A DNA stretch of 64,000 nucleotides from Streptomyces albireticuli (GTDB lineage: Bacteria > Actinomycetota > Actinomycetes > Streptomycetales > Streptomycetaceae), in NCBI RefSeq assembly GCF_002192455.1, contig NZ_CP021744.1, positions 6,403,501-6,467,500 of the forward strand, given 5' to 3'. Position numbers and translations under genes: made by a program. Positions 51,441 through 60,561 of the stretch are shown here, in pieces; the stretch's first letter is position 1, and every line of letters begins with the position of its first letter. Below the pieces are notes generated by a model that searched no databases, was not told the DNA's origin, and saw only the letters and a program-made list of their open reading frames with translations.

Positions 51441-52043
51441 GTGTTCCGACGTGCGGGCCACGGACGCGGACGGGCCACGCCCGATCCGCTGGCGCTCAAA
51501 CTCCTGGTGGCCGGGGGTTTCGGGGCCGGCAAGACCACCCTGGTCGGCGCGGTGAGCGAGATCAGGCCACTGCGCACCGAGGAGCTGCTCACCGAGGCGG
51601 GCCGCCCGGTCGACGACACCTCGGGCGTCGAGGCCAAGCGCACCACCACCGTCGCCATGGACTTCGGCCGCATCACCCTCCGCGACGACCTCGTCCTCTA
51701 CCTCTTCGGCACCCCCGGCCAGGACCGCTTCTGGTTCCTGTGGGACGAACTCGCCCGCGGTGCCCTCGGCGCGGTCGTCCTCGCCGACACCCGGCGGCTC
51801 TCCGACTGCTTCGCCGCCGTCGACTACTTCGAGCGGCGCGGCATCGCGTTCACCCTCGCCGTCAACTGCTTCGACGGCGCCGACCGCTACCCCGAGGACG
51901 ACGTCCGTGACGCCCTCGACCTCGACCCCGGGGTGCCGGTCGTCCTCTGCGACGCCCGCGAACGCGAGTCCGTCAAAAAGGTCCTGGTCTCGGTGGTGGA
52001 ACACGCGATCGCCACGGGAGCGGCGGGCCGCCGGACAGCGTAG
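51441..52043 (+). CDS. cvnD: Conservon GTPase CvnD
   Basis: 200 residues from the GTG at 51441, chosen because AAGGAGG ends 9 bases upstream and the length equals known CvnD proteins; longer in-frame starts lack a ribosome site. KLLVAGGFGAGKTTLVGAVS is the P-loop, ELLTEAGRPVDD and KRTTTVAMDFGRI cover switch I, and YLFGTPGQDRFWFLWDELA is the G3 switch II. VNCFDGAD stands in place of the NKxD guanine motif, and CDARERES is the last base-recognition loop. A MglA-like small GTPase for signalling with CvnA-C. Confidence 0.94.
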   Translation: MFRRAGHGRGRATPDPLALKLLVAGGFGAGKTTLVGAVSEIRPLRTEELLTEAGRPVDDTSGVEAKRTTTVAMDFGRITLRDDLVLYLFGTPGQDRFWFLWDELARGALGAVVLADTRRLSDCFAAVDYFERRGIAFTLAVNCFDGADRYPEDDVRDALDLDPGVPVVLCDARERESVKKVLVSVVEHAIATGAAGRRTA

Positions 52044-52078
52044 GACGGGCTGAGATCAGCCCGTCCGGCGTTTGAGGA
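52043..52078. repeat. Streptomyces dispersed hairpin repeat acting as terminator
   Basis: GGACGGGCT and AGCCCGTCC (9-base stem, 6-base loop) directly after the cvnD stop, followed by GGCGTTTGAGGAC. I recall this 'CCGTCCGGCGTTTGAGGAC' segment as a common intergenic element in Streptomyces genomes. It would end cvn transcription. Confidence 0.6.
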
Positions 52079-52134
52079 CATTCGGGAAGGGGCGGGATGG
52101 GGACAAGGCCCCGCGCAGCGTCACCCACCCCGCG

Positions 52135-53637
52135 TCACCCCTCCACCCACCCGAAACTCCGCTCCACCGCCTTGCGCCACAGCCCGTACCCCGCCGCCCG
52201 CTCCGCCACCCCCATCCGCGGCGTCCACTCGGCGTCCCGCCGCCACTGCGCCCGAAGCTCGTCCTGGTCCCGCCACACCCCCGTGGCCAGCCCCGCCGCG
52301 TACGCCGCGCCCAGGCACGTCGTCTCCGCCACGACCGGCCGGATCACCGGTACGCCCAGCACATCGGCCTGGTGCTGCATCAGCAGTCCGTTGGCGGTCA
52401 TCCCGCCGTCCACCTTGAGCGACGTGAGCCGCACGCCGGAGTCCTGGTACATCGCGTCCACCACCTCGCGGGTCTGCCAGCTCGTCGCCTCCAGCACCGC
52501 CCGGGCCAGATGCGCCTTGGTGACGTAGCCGGTGAGCCCGGCGATGACACCGCGGGCGTCGGCACGCCAGTACGGGGCGTACAGGCCGGAGAACGCGGGG
52601 ACCACATAGGCGCCGCCGTTGTCCGGCACGCTCGCCGCCAGCCCCTCGATCTCCTCGGCGGAGCGGATGAGCCCGAGCTGGTCGCGGAACCACTGCACCA
52701 GCGCGCCCGTGACCGCGATCGAGCCCTCCAGGCAGTACACCGGAGGCTCGCCGCCCAGCCGGTAGCCGACCGTCGTCAGCAGCCCGTGCTGGGACGGCAC
52801 CGGCCGGCCGCCGGTGTTCAGGAGCAGGAAACTGCCGGTGCCGTAGGTGTTCTTGGCCTCGCCCGGCCCGTAGCAGGTCTGCCCGAAGACCGCCGCCTGC
52901 TGGTCGCCGAGCGCGGCGGCCACCGGCACCCCGGCGAGCTGACCCACCGCCGTCCCGTACACCTCGGCGGAGGAACGTATCTCCGGAAGAACGGCCTCCG
53001 GAATGTCCATCGCCCGTAAGGCCGCGGGGTCCCACTGGAGGGTCTCCAGATCCATCAGCAGGGTGCGCGCGGCGTTGGTCACGTCCGTCACGTGCGCCCC
53101 GCCGTCCGGACCGCCCGTGAGGTTCCAGATCAGCCAGGAGTCGACGGTGCCGAACGCGATCTCCCCCTGCTCGGCCCGCCGGCGCAGCCCCGGCACGTGC
53201 TCCAGCAGCCAGGTCACCTTCGGGCCGGAGAAATAGCTCGCCAGCGGCAGCCCCGTCGTCGTCCGGAAGCGGTCCGGCCCGTCCGCCCCGCCCAGCTCCC
53301 GGCAGAGCGCGTCCGTCCGGGTGTCCTGCCAGACCACGGCGTTGTGCACCGGCTTGCCCGTCGCGCGGTCCCACAGGACGGCCGTCTCCCGCTGGTTGGT
53401 GATGCCGAGCGCGCTCAGCTCGTCGGCCCGTACGCCCGCCGCCGCGAGCGCGCCCGCCACCACGGCCCGCACCTTCGTCCAGATCTCGGCGGCGTCGTGC
53501 TCCACCCAGCCCGGCTTGGGGAAGATCTGCCGGTGCTCGCGCCGGTCCACCCCGACGACCGCCCCGTACCGGTCGAAGACGATGCAGCGGCTGGAGGTGG
53601 TGCCCTGGTCGATCGCGGCGACGTACGAGCCCGTCAT
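52135..53637 (-). CDS. glpK: Glycerol kinase
   Basis: 500 residues, FGGY carbohydrate kinase family. It phosphorylates glycerol to glycerol-3-phosphate with ATP. AAIDQGTTSSRCIVFDRYGA is the N-terminal phosphate loop. NQRETAVLWDRATGKPVHNA and VVWQDTRTD form the glycerol site, and YGTGSFLLLNTG and DGGMTANGLLMQHQAD the C-terminal ATP domain. GGAG lies 5 bases before the ATG at 53637. No glpF or glpD is adjacent, so it may be a paralogue; it is convergent with the conservon. Confidence 0.95.
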   Translation of the reverse strand: MTGSYVAAIDQGTTSSRCIVFDRYGAVVGVDRREHRQIFPKPGWVEHDAAEIWTKVRAVVAGALAAAGVRADELSALGITNQRETAVLWDRATGKPVHNAVVWQDTRTDALCRELGGADGPDRFRTTTGLPLASYFSGPKVTWLLEHVPGLRRRAEQGEIAFGTVDSWLIWNLTGGPDGGAHVTDVTNAARTLLMDLETLQWDPAALRAMDIPEAVLPEIRSSAEVYGTAVGQLAGVPVAAALGDQQAAVFGQTCYGPGEAKNTYGTGSFLLLNTGGRPVPSQHGLLTTVGYRLGGEPPVYCLEGSIAVTGALVQWFRDQLGLIRSAEEIEGLAASVPDNGGAYVVPAFSGLYAPYWRADARGVIAGLTGYVTKAHLARAVLEATSWQTREVVDAMYQDSGVRLTSLKVDGGMTANGLLMQHQADVLGVPVIRPVVAETTCLGAAYAAGLATGVWRDQDELRAQWRRDAEWTPRMGVAERAAGYGLWRKAVERSFGWVEG

Positions 53638-53731
53638 GGCGTCTCCTGACCTAGGAACGGCTGCTGCGGGGGGCACCGGGCAGTGTTCTGCCGCCCCCGG
53701 GGGCCGTCAAGGCCGGTCGCGCCGGCGTGCC

Positions 53732-54520
53732 TCAGCGCACGGGGAAGTCGAAGTAGGTGTCACGGAACGGCTCGTCGCGGAGGGTGTAGTGCCACCACTC
53801 CTCCTTCAGATTGACGAAGCCCGCGCCCTCCAGCGTCGACTTCAGCAGCAGCCGGTTCGCCCGCCGCCGCCCGTCGATCCGCGGGTCGAGCGTGTGCGAC
53901 AGGGTGTCGAAGCAGTCGAACCCCGTCCCCATGTCGACCGAGTTGTCGGGGAAGCGCTCCGCCTTCGGCGCGTAGCAGGGCACCAGCGGCTCCCCGGGGA
54001 AGGAGGGGCGGGCCGGCCACGCCGGGAGCCGCACCAGGGTCACGTCCAGGGTGCTGCCCCTGCTGTGCCCGGACTTCTCGGCGATGTAGCCGTCCAGGAA
54101 CAGCCGCGACTTGTCCACCCGCGGATAGAACTCCGCCTTCATCCGCTCGTCGCCGAGGTCCTTCGCCCATTCCACGAAGTCGTTCACCGCGCGCTGCGGC
54201 CGGTAGCAGTCGTAGACCTTGAGGGTGTAGCCCTTACGGAGAAGCGCGCGCTGCGCCCGGTGCAGCGCCTCGGCGGCCGGCCGGGTCAGCAGGCACACCG
54301 GGCGGTGGTAGCCGTCGATCCGGTGCCCGGTGAAGTTGTGCCGGGTGACGTAGCGCATCTCCTGGAGGATCGTCGGATCGACGTCCGAGAGGGCGACGAA
54401 CTCCTTCGGAGGCCGCGGCTCACGCGCCGCGTGCGCGGCGGGGGCGGGCGCGGCGGACACGGCGAGGAGCGCGGCCAGCGGTAAGGCGAGCGCGCGCAGG
54501 GCTGCGGAGAGTCTGGACAT
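53732..54520 (-). CDS. Secreted D-Ala-D-Ala dipeptidase-like M15 peptidase (VanX-type)
   Basis: 262 residues with a signal peptide (RALALPLAALLAVSAAPAPA, cleavage near AHAAR). The M15 zinc-site motifs are seen: GHSRGSTLDVT (zinc His and Asp six residues later) and EEWWHY (catalytic Glu and the third zinc ligand His). CYRPQRAV contributes the conserved Arg. The exported form with no vanHA neighbours argues for a role in peptidoglycan peptide turnover rather than glycopeptide resistance. ATG at 54520, GGGAG upstream. Confidence 0.88.
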   Translation of the reverse strand: MSRLSAALRALALPLAALLAVSAAPAPAAHAAREPRPPKEFVALSDVDPTILQEMRYVTRHNFTGHRIDGYHRPVCLLTRPAAEALHRAQRALLRKGYTLKVYDCYRPQRAVNDFVEWAKDLGDERMKAEFYPRVDKSRLFLDGYIAEKSGHSRGSTLDVTLVRLPAWPARPSFPGEPLVPCYAPKAERFPDNSVDMGTGFDCFDTLSHTLDPRIDGRRRANRLLLKSTLEGAGFVNLKEEWWHYTLRDEPFRDTYFDFPVR

Positions 54521-54589
54521 GGGCTCCCTGATACCAGCCGGGCGGCCGCTACGGAAGGGCCCGCCAGGCTCCCGCACCGCCGGCCCGCC

Positions 54590-56971
54590 TCACGAGGCGC
54601 CCTCGCCACCACGGACCCGCACGGGATACCCGACCTCCCGCGCACCCTCCTGCTCCACGGTCACCACCCCGTCCCGCAGCCGCGTCGTGAACCGCACGAC
54701 CTCCGGCGACTCCCAGCCCTCGCCGCCGTCCGGGATCAGCACCCCGCCCCCCGTCCGCCCGGCGGCGGGCGCCCACACGTCCAGCTCCACCCGCCCGTCG
54801 GCACCCGCCACGGGCACCACCGAACCCGCCCGCGCCAGCACCGGGATCCGCGACAGCGGAGCGTCCAGCAGCACCTGCCCCGGGCCCTCGTGCGCCCGGC
54901 CCGTCGCCGTGTCGTACCACCGCCCGCGCGGCAGCCGCACCGCGCGCCGGTCCGTGCCCTGCTCCAGCACCGGCGCCACCAGCAGCGAGTCACCCAGCAG
55001 GAACGCGTCCTCGCAGTCCCGCAGCGCCCGGTCCTCCGGCGACCGCCACCACACCGGCCGGACGTACGGCGCCCCCGTGCGCCGCGCCAGGTGCGACAGC
55101 GTCACGAAGTACGGCAGCAACCGCTCCCGCTCCCGCAGCGCGGCCCCCGCGTGCTCCAGGATCTCCGCGCCGAACTCCCACGGTTCCCGGCGCCCCGCGA
55201 AATACGCGGCGTGCGTACGGAACAGCGGCAGATACGCGCCCAGCTGGAACCAGCGCAGGTACAGCTCGGGCGACGGCGACCCCGTGAACCCGCCGACGTC
55301 CGGACCGGAATACGGCACCCCGCACAGCCCGAGGCCGAGCACCAGCGCCAGCGACGCCCGCAGCCCCGGCCACCCAGTGGCCACGTCGCCCGACCACGTG
55401 CCGCCGTAGCGCTGCATGCCCGCCCAGCCCGACCGGGAGAACAGGAACGGCCGCTCCCCGGGCCGCAGATCCCGCAGCCCCTCGAACCCGGCGCGCGCCA
55501 TCGCCAGCCCGTAGACGTTGTGTGCCTCGCGGTGGTCACCGCCCCGGCCCTCCAGGGCGTGCCGGGCCGACCGGGGGAGCGTCGGATCGCCGAACGCCGT
55601 GAACGACACCGGCTCGTTCATGTCGTGCCAGAACCCCGCGAAGCCCTGCGCCAGCCGCTCCGCGTACAGCCCGCCCCACCACGTGCGCACCGCCGGATCG
55701 GTGAAGTCCGGGAAGACCGACTCCCCGGGCCACACCTCGCCCCGCACCGGCCGCCCCCGGCCGTCCCGTACGAACGCCCCCGCCTCCGCGCCGCTGTCGT
55801 ACACCGCCAGCCCCGGCTCGGCCTTCACCGCCGGGTCCACGATGGACACCAGCCGCACCCCGAGCTCCCGCAGCTCGGCCGCAAGCCCCGGCAGATCGGG
55901 GAAGCGCTCCCGGTCCACCGTGAACACGCGGTGCCCCCGGTAGTGGTCGATGTCCAGGTGCAGCACCGACAGCGGCAGCCCCCGCTCCACGTAACCGGCC
56001 ACCACCCGCCGCACCTCGGCCTCGCTGCCGAACCCCCAGCGCGCGTGGTGGTGCCCCAGCGCCCAGGCGGGCGGCAGCGCGGCGGCGCCCGTCAGCGCCG
56101 CCCAGCCGTGCAGCACGCGCGCGGGCGTGCCCACGATCACCCAGGAGCGCAGCGGCCCGCCGTCCATCCGCAGCTCGCAGCGGCCCGGCCGGTCGTGCCC
56201 CGAACCCGCGCCCTCCTCGCCCTCCCGCAGCGTCACCCGCCCGTCCCAGGAGTTGTCGTGGAAGGCCAGGTGCGTGCCCGCGTCGGCCACCACCAGCTGC
56301 ACCGGCATCGTGATGTACAGCGGATCGTCCTCCGGCTCGAAGGCGCCGCCCGGATCGGTGTTCCACAGCCGGTACGTCCCCTCCCGCAGCCGGGGCCCCG
56401 CCGCCCTGCCGCCCAGCCCGAAGAACCGCGCGTCCGGCGGCACCTCCGACCGCTGCGTCCACCGCGGAGCGGGCACCGGCCCGGCGGACCCCCCGGGCGC
56501 CGGCCCGTCCACCGGCTCCCACCAGCGCGGCGGCAGGTCGCGCCGCAGCAGCAGCCCGCCCGGCGTCCGCACCTCCACGGAGCCGTGCCGCCCCACGACC
56601 ACCAGCACCCGCTCCGACACCACACGCCAGCCGCCGTCCTTGTCCGGCTCCAGCACGGCGCGCTCGTCCACCTCCGGAACCGCCCCGCCGAGGGCGTACG
56701 AGGGCTCCGGGACGGCGCCGTCCCAGCCGCAGAACACCGCGCCGCCCGCCGCCACCCGCACCAGCAGCGACGACCGGGCGAAGCGCACCACCCCGCCGCC
56801 CGGACCCGGCTCGGCACCCAGCGCCGCGCCCGGCACCCGCGCCCGCTCCGCCCCCTGCCGTGGCAGCCCCGCGGCGTCCACGCACCGCCGCCGCCACGCC
56901 GTCCGCACGGACCGCAGCCCCCGCGCAGTCCCGACCGTTTCCACTAACCGCCGCAGATCACGTGCATCCAT
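54590..56971 (-). CDS. Glycoside hydrolase family 31 (alpha-glucosidase-like)
   Basis: 793 residues. An N-terminal beta-sandwich (about 1-260) precedes the (beta/alpha)8 barrel with the GH31 nucleophile signature GFWHDMNEPVSF (Asp about residue 450). FSRSGWAGMQRYGGTWSGDV and GVPYSGPDVGGFTG are the acid/base region. The proximal C-terminal sandwich has DSLLVAPVLEQGTDRRAVRL. No signal peptide, so cytoplasmic. Retaining hydrolysis of alpha-glucosides or alpha-xylosides; the substrate is unresolved. It stands 69 bases upstream of the dipeptidase gene on the same strand. Confidence 0.92.
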   Translation of the reverse strand: MDARDLRRLVETVGTARGLRSVRTAWRRRCVDAAGLPRQGAERARVPGAALGAEPGPGGGVVRFARSSLLVRVAAGGAVFCGWDGAVPEPSYALGGAVPEVDERAVLEPDKDGGWRVVSERVLVVVGRHGSVEVRTPGGLLLRRDLPPRWWEPVDGPAPGGSAGPVPAPRWTQRSEVPPDARFFGLGGRAAGPRLREGTYRLWNTDPGGAFEPEDDPLYITMPVQLVVADAGTHLAFHDNSWDGRVTLREGEEGAGSGHDRPGRCELRMDGGPLRSWVIVGTPARVLHGWAALTGAAALPPAWALGHHHARWGFGSEAEVRRVVAGYVERGLPLSVLHLDIDHYRGHRVFTVDRERFPDLPGLAAELRELGVRLVSIVDPAVKAEPGLAVYDSGAEAGAFVRDGRGRPVRGEVWPGESVFPDFTDPAVRTWWGGLYAERLAQGFAGFWHDMNEPVSFTAFGDPTLPRSARHALEGRGGDHREAHNVYGLAMARAGFEGLRDLRPGERPFLFSRSGWAGMQRYGGTWSGDVATGWPGLRASLALVLGLGLCGVPYSGPDVGGFTGSPSPELYLRWFQLGAYLPLFRTHAAYFAGRREPWEFGAEILEHAGAALRERERLLPYFVTLSHLARRTGAPYVRPVWWRSPEDRALRDCEDAFLLGDSLLVAPVLEQGTDRRAVRLPRGRWYDTATGRAHEGPGQVLLDAPLSRIPVLARAGSVVPVAGADGRVELDVWAPAAGRTGGGVLIPDGGEGWESPEVVRFTTRLRDGVVTVEQEGAREVGYPVRVRGGEGAS

Positions 56972-57176
56972 GCTGATCAGCCTGCCACCGCCGGGCCGGG
57001 GCGCGGGGTCCGTTCAACTGTCGTTCACCCCGCCGGGAACCCGGGATCCCCCGAGGGTTATCCACAGGGCTGGTGCGGGAGTCGATCACGTGGCATCGTC
57101 CTCTCAGCCGCGTCCCGCGCGAACCCGCCGGTGCGCGGCGCGACGCCCACGACGCGTAACAGCCGGGAGCAGCCAG

Positions 57177-59182
57177 ATGACCACCGCACCGCCGCCCGCC
57201 ACCCAGCCGGAACCCCTGTGGACCCCCGGCGAGGACCGCGTCGCCCGCGCACAGGTCACCCGCTTCCACGCCTGGGCCGCCGAGCGGCACGGCGCCCCGG
57301 CCCCGTCCCCGGTGACCCCGCCGCGAGCTACGCCGCGCTGCACCGCTGGTCCGTGGAGCGCCTGTCCGACTTCTGGCAGGCCGTCGCCGCCTGGTGCGAC
57401 GTGCGCTTCTCCACCCCCGCCTCGCGGGTGCTCGCCGACCCCGCCATGCCCGGCGCCCGCTGGTTCCCCGGCGCCACGCTCAATTACGCCGAGCACGCCC
57501 TGCGCGCCGCCGAGGACCCCGCCCGCGCCGACGGCCCCGCCCTGCTGTACGTCGACGAGACCCACGAGCCGGTCCCCGTCAGCTGGTCCGGACTCCGCGC
57601 CCAGGTCGGCTCCCTCGCCGCGGAGCTGCGCCGTCTCGGCGTCCGCCCCGGCGACCGCGTCAGCGCCTATCTGCCCAACGTCCCGCAGGCCGTCGTCGCC
57701 CTGCTCGCCACCGCCGCCGTCGGCGCCGTCTGGACCTCCTGCGCCCCCGACTTCGGCGCCCGCAGCGTCCTGGACCGCTTCCAGCAGGTCGAGCCCGTTG
57801 TCCTGTTCGCCGTCGACGGCTACCGCTACGGCGGCAAGCGCCACGACCGCGCCGGGACCGTTGCCGAGCTGCGCGCGGGCCTGCCGACCGTGCGCGCGGT
57901 GGTGCACGTCCCGCTCCTGGGCACCCCGGCCCCCGAGGGCGCCCTGGAGTGGGAGGCCCTCACCTCGTCCGGCGCCGAGCCGGTCTTCGAGCAGGTCCCC
58001 TTCGACCACCCCCTGTGGGTGCTCTACTCCTCGGGCACCACGGGCCTGCCCAAGGCCATCGTGCAGTCCCAGGGCGGCATCCTCCTGGAGCACCTCAAGC
58101 AGCTCGCCCTGCACTGCGACCTCGGCCCCGAGGACCGCTTCTTCTGGTACACCTCGACCGGCTGGATGATGTGGAACTTCCTCGTCTCCGGCCTCCTGGT
58201 CGGCTCGACCGTCGTCCTCTACGACGGCAGCCCCGGCCACCCCGACACCGCCGCCCAGTGGCGCGTCGCCGAGCGCACCGGCGCCACCCTCTTCGGCACC
58301 TCCGCCGCGTATGTGATGGCCTGCCGCAAGGCGGAGGTCCACCCCGGCCGCGACTTCGACCTCTCCCGCGTCAAATGCGTCGCCACCACGGGCTCACCGC
58401 TGCCGCCCGACGGCTTCCGCTGGCTGCACGACGAGGTCGCCGAGGACATGTGGATCGCCTCCGTCAGCGGCGGCACCGACGTGTGCAGCTGCTTCGCCGG
58501 CGCCGTGCCCACCCTGCCGGTGCACATCGGCGAGCTCCAGGCGCCCTGCCTGGGCACGGACCTCCAGGCCTGGGACGCCCAGGGCAAGCCCGTCGTCGAC
58601 GAGGTCGGCGAGCTGATCGTCGCGGGCCCCATGCCGTCCATGCCGATCCACTTCTGGAACGACCCCGACGGCTCCCGCTACCGCGACAGCTACTTCGAGA
58701 TGTTCCCCGGCGTCTGGCGCCACGGCGACTGGATCACCCTCACCTCGCGAGGCAGCGTCGTGATCCACGGCCGCTCCGACTCCACCCTCAACCGCCAGGG
58801 CGTCCGCATGGGCTCCGCGGACATCTACGAGGCCGTCGAGCGCCTCCCCGAGATCCGCGAGTCCCTCGTCATCGGCGTCGAAGAGCCCGACGGCGGCTAC
58901 TGGATGCCCCTCTTCGTCCACCTCACCCCGGGCGCCACCCTCGACGACGCCCTGCTCGACCGCATCAAGAGCACCATCCGTGCCCAGCTCTCACCCCGTC
59001 ACGTCCCCGACGAGGTCATCGAGGTGCCCGCCATCCCGCACACCCTGACCGGCAAGCGCATCGAGGTCCCCGTCAAGCGCCTCCTCCAGGGCACGCCGCT
59101 GGAGAAGGCCGTCAACCCCGGCTCGGTCGACGACGCCGGCCTCCTGAGGTTCTACGAGGAGCTGGGCCGGGCGCGCGGCTGA
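57177..59182 (+). pseudogene. Acetoacetyl-CoA synthetase, frameshifted in the N-terminal region
   Basis: The ATG at 57177 opens MTTAPPPATQPEPLWTPGED, which runs to about 57311. There the remaining protein (DPAASYAALHRWSVERLSDF onward) is one frame away and continues intact to 59182. The 2006-base span lacks one base; an extra G in the GG at 57311-57312 joins PSPGDPAASYAALH, giving about 668 residues. ANL-family motifs: YSSGTTGLPKAIVQ (P-loop), GWMMWNFLVSG, TSAAYVMACRK, and the C-terminal lysine-bearing PHTLTGKRIEVPVKRLLQG. It activates acetoacetate (or a 3-oxoacid) to its CoA ester. Probably functional. Confidence 0.85.
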
Positions 59183-59195
59183 CCGCGCGCCCGCC

Positions 59196-60515
59196 TCACC
59201 CGCCGTACGTCGCCTGGCGCTCACCCAGCATCCCCGCGAAGTCCGCCGCCAGGCGCACGGCCTCCGCCGGCAGCAGGTCCGTCGTCGTGATCCGCACCCC
59301 GGGCCCGGTGCCGGTCCGGAACCGCGCCCCGGCCGCCACCCACCAGCCCGACGACCGCAGGCCGTTGACCACCGCGGCCTCGTCGCACACCGGCACCCAG
59401 ATGTTCAGCCCGCTGGCGCCGTGCGCGGGGACGCCGTGCCGGGCCAGCTCCCCGAGCAGCGTCTCCCGGCGCAGCGCGTAGGCGTCGCGCGCCCGGGCCA
59501 CCAGGGCCCGGGCCCCGGGGTCCGCCAGCAGCCCGGCCACCGCGTCCTGGAGCGCGTGGCTCACCCAGCCGGAGGTCAGCAGGAGCCGCCCGTCGTGCCG
59601 GGCCAGCGTGATCGGGTCGCACGCCATCGCCGCCCACCGCAGATCCGAGTCCAGGTACTTGGTGACGGTGCGGATCTGCGCCCAGCGGCCCGGCCCGCCG
59701 GCGGCCACGCTGTGCAGCGGCACGCCCGCGATCTCCGACGCGTGGTCGTTCTCGATCACCAGCACGTCCGGGGCCTCCGCGAGCACGGCCACCAGGGCGT
59801 CCCGCCGCCCGGCAGAGAAGGCGCCGCCGTAAGGGTTCTGCGACCGCGGACTGAAGATCACCGCCCGTACCCCCGCCCGGAGCGCGGCCCGCAGCGACTC
59901 CGGCCGGATCCCCTCGTCGTCCACCACCACCGGCACGGACCGCAGCCCCAGCGCGGGCACGAGATCCAGCAGGTGGTGGTAGCCGGGGTCCTCCATGGCC
60001 ACCCCGTCGCCCGGCCGGAGCTCGACGGAGAGCAGCCGCGCCACGCAGTCGAGCCCGCTGTGCGCGAACGTCACGTGCGCCGACGGCACGCCGTCCCGCT
60101 CGTACCAGGCGCGGACCAGCTCCTCCAGCCGCGCGAGCCGTGGCGACGACCGGTGCGGGCGCGACCCCGCGGCCGCCCGGGCCGACGGCAGCCTGCTGGG
60201 CAGGAACGCCTGGTCGGGATGGCCGCCGGACAGATCGCGCAGCCCCGCGGGAACCTTCGGCGGACGCCGGGAGGCCACCGCCGGAGCCTCGGCGACCACC
60301 GTCCCGCCGCGCCCCCGGGTGAGGACGATGCCCCGCCCGCGCAGCTCCTTGTACGTGGCCGCGACGGTGCCCGGGCTCACCCCCAGCCGCTCGGCCAGCA
60401 CCCGCACGGGAGGCAGCGCGCTGCCCGGCGGCAGAGCGCCCTCGGCCACCCCGCGCTCGATGGACGCGGCAATCCCCTTGGCGTTCGTACCAGTGAACTC
60501 ATATTGTGTCACCAC
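59196..60515 (-). CDS. MocR-type regulator (second of the window)
   Basis: 439 residues. A GntR winged helix at about 10-75 (GIAASIERGVAEGALPPGSA; GVSPGTVAATYKELRGRGIV) and an aminotransferase domain from about 110. The PLP pocket is visible in NPYGGAFSAG, VLVIENDHASEI and the Schiff-base lysine in RTVTKYLDSDLRW. It is divergent from an MFS gene, with only 46 bases between starts. The GTG at 60515 lies about where transcription should start, giving a leaderless message. It likely represses the MFS gene or itself in response to a PLP-adduct ligand. Tail-to-tail with the acetoacetyl-CoA synthetase gene. Confidence 0.88.
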   Translation of the reverse strand: MVTQYEFTGTNAKGIAASIERGVAEGALPPGSALPPVRVLAERLGVSPGTVAATYKELRGRGIVLTRGRGGTVVAEAPAVASRRPPKVPAGLRDLSGGHPDQAFLPSRLPSARAAAGSRPHRSSPRLARLEELVRAWYERDGVPSAHVTFAHSGLDCVARLLSVELRPGDGVAMEDPGYHHLLDLVPALGLRSVPVVVDDEGIRPESLRAALRAGVRAVIFSPRSQNPYGGAFSAGRRDALVAVLAEAPDVLVIENDHASEIAGVPLHSVAAGGPGRWAQIRTVTKYLDSDLRWAAMACDPITLARHDGRLLLTSGWVSHALQDAVAGLLADPGARALVARARDAYALRRETLLGELARHGVPAHGASGLNIWVPVCDEAAVVNGLRSSGWWVAAGARFRTGTGPGVRITTTDLLPAEAVRLAADFAGMLGERQATYGG

Positions 60516-60522
60516 AGATCTG

Positions 60523-60551
60523 AGTATGTATCAGTACAATAGGTCGGTCAA
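60523..60551. promoter_or_regulatory. Overlapping divergent promoters and operator of MocR/MFS pair
   Basis: Minus strand: TTGACC (60551-60546), 17-base spacer, CATACT (60528-60523), with +1 at or next to the GTG at 60515. Plus strand: -10 TACAAT at 60535-60540. TGTATCAGTACA (60527-60538, arms TGTA/TACA) spans both -10 regions and is a candidate operator. Confidence 0.6.
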
Positions 60552-60561
60552 GGGGAACCAG

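Noticed and set aside
53732..54520. Vancomycin-resistance locus
   Set aside because: The VanX-like protein has a signal peptide and no VanH, VanA, VanR or VanS neighbours, so a cell-wall turnover role is more likely.
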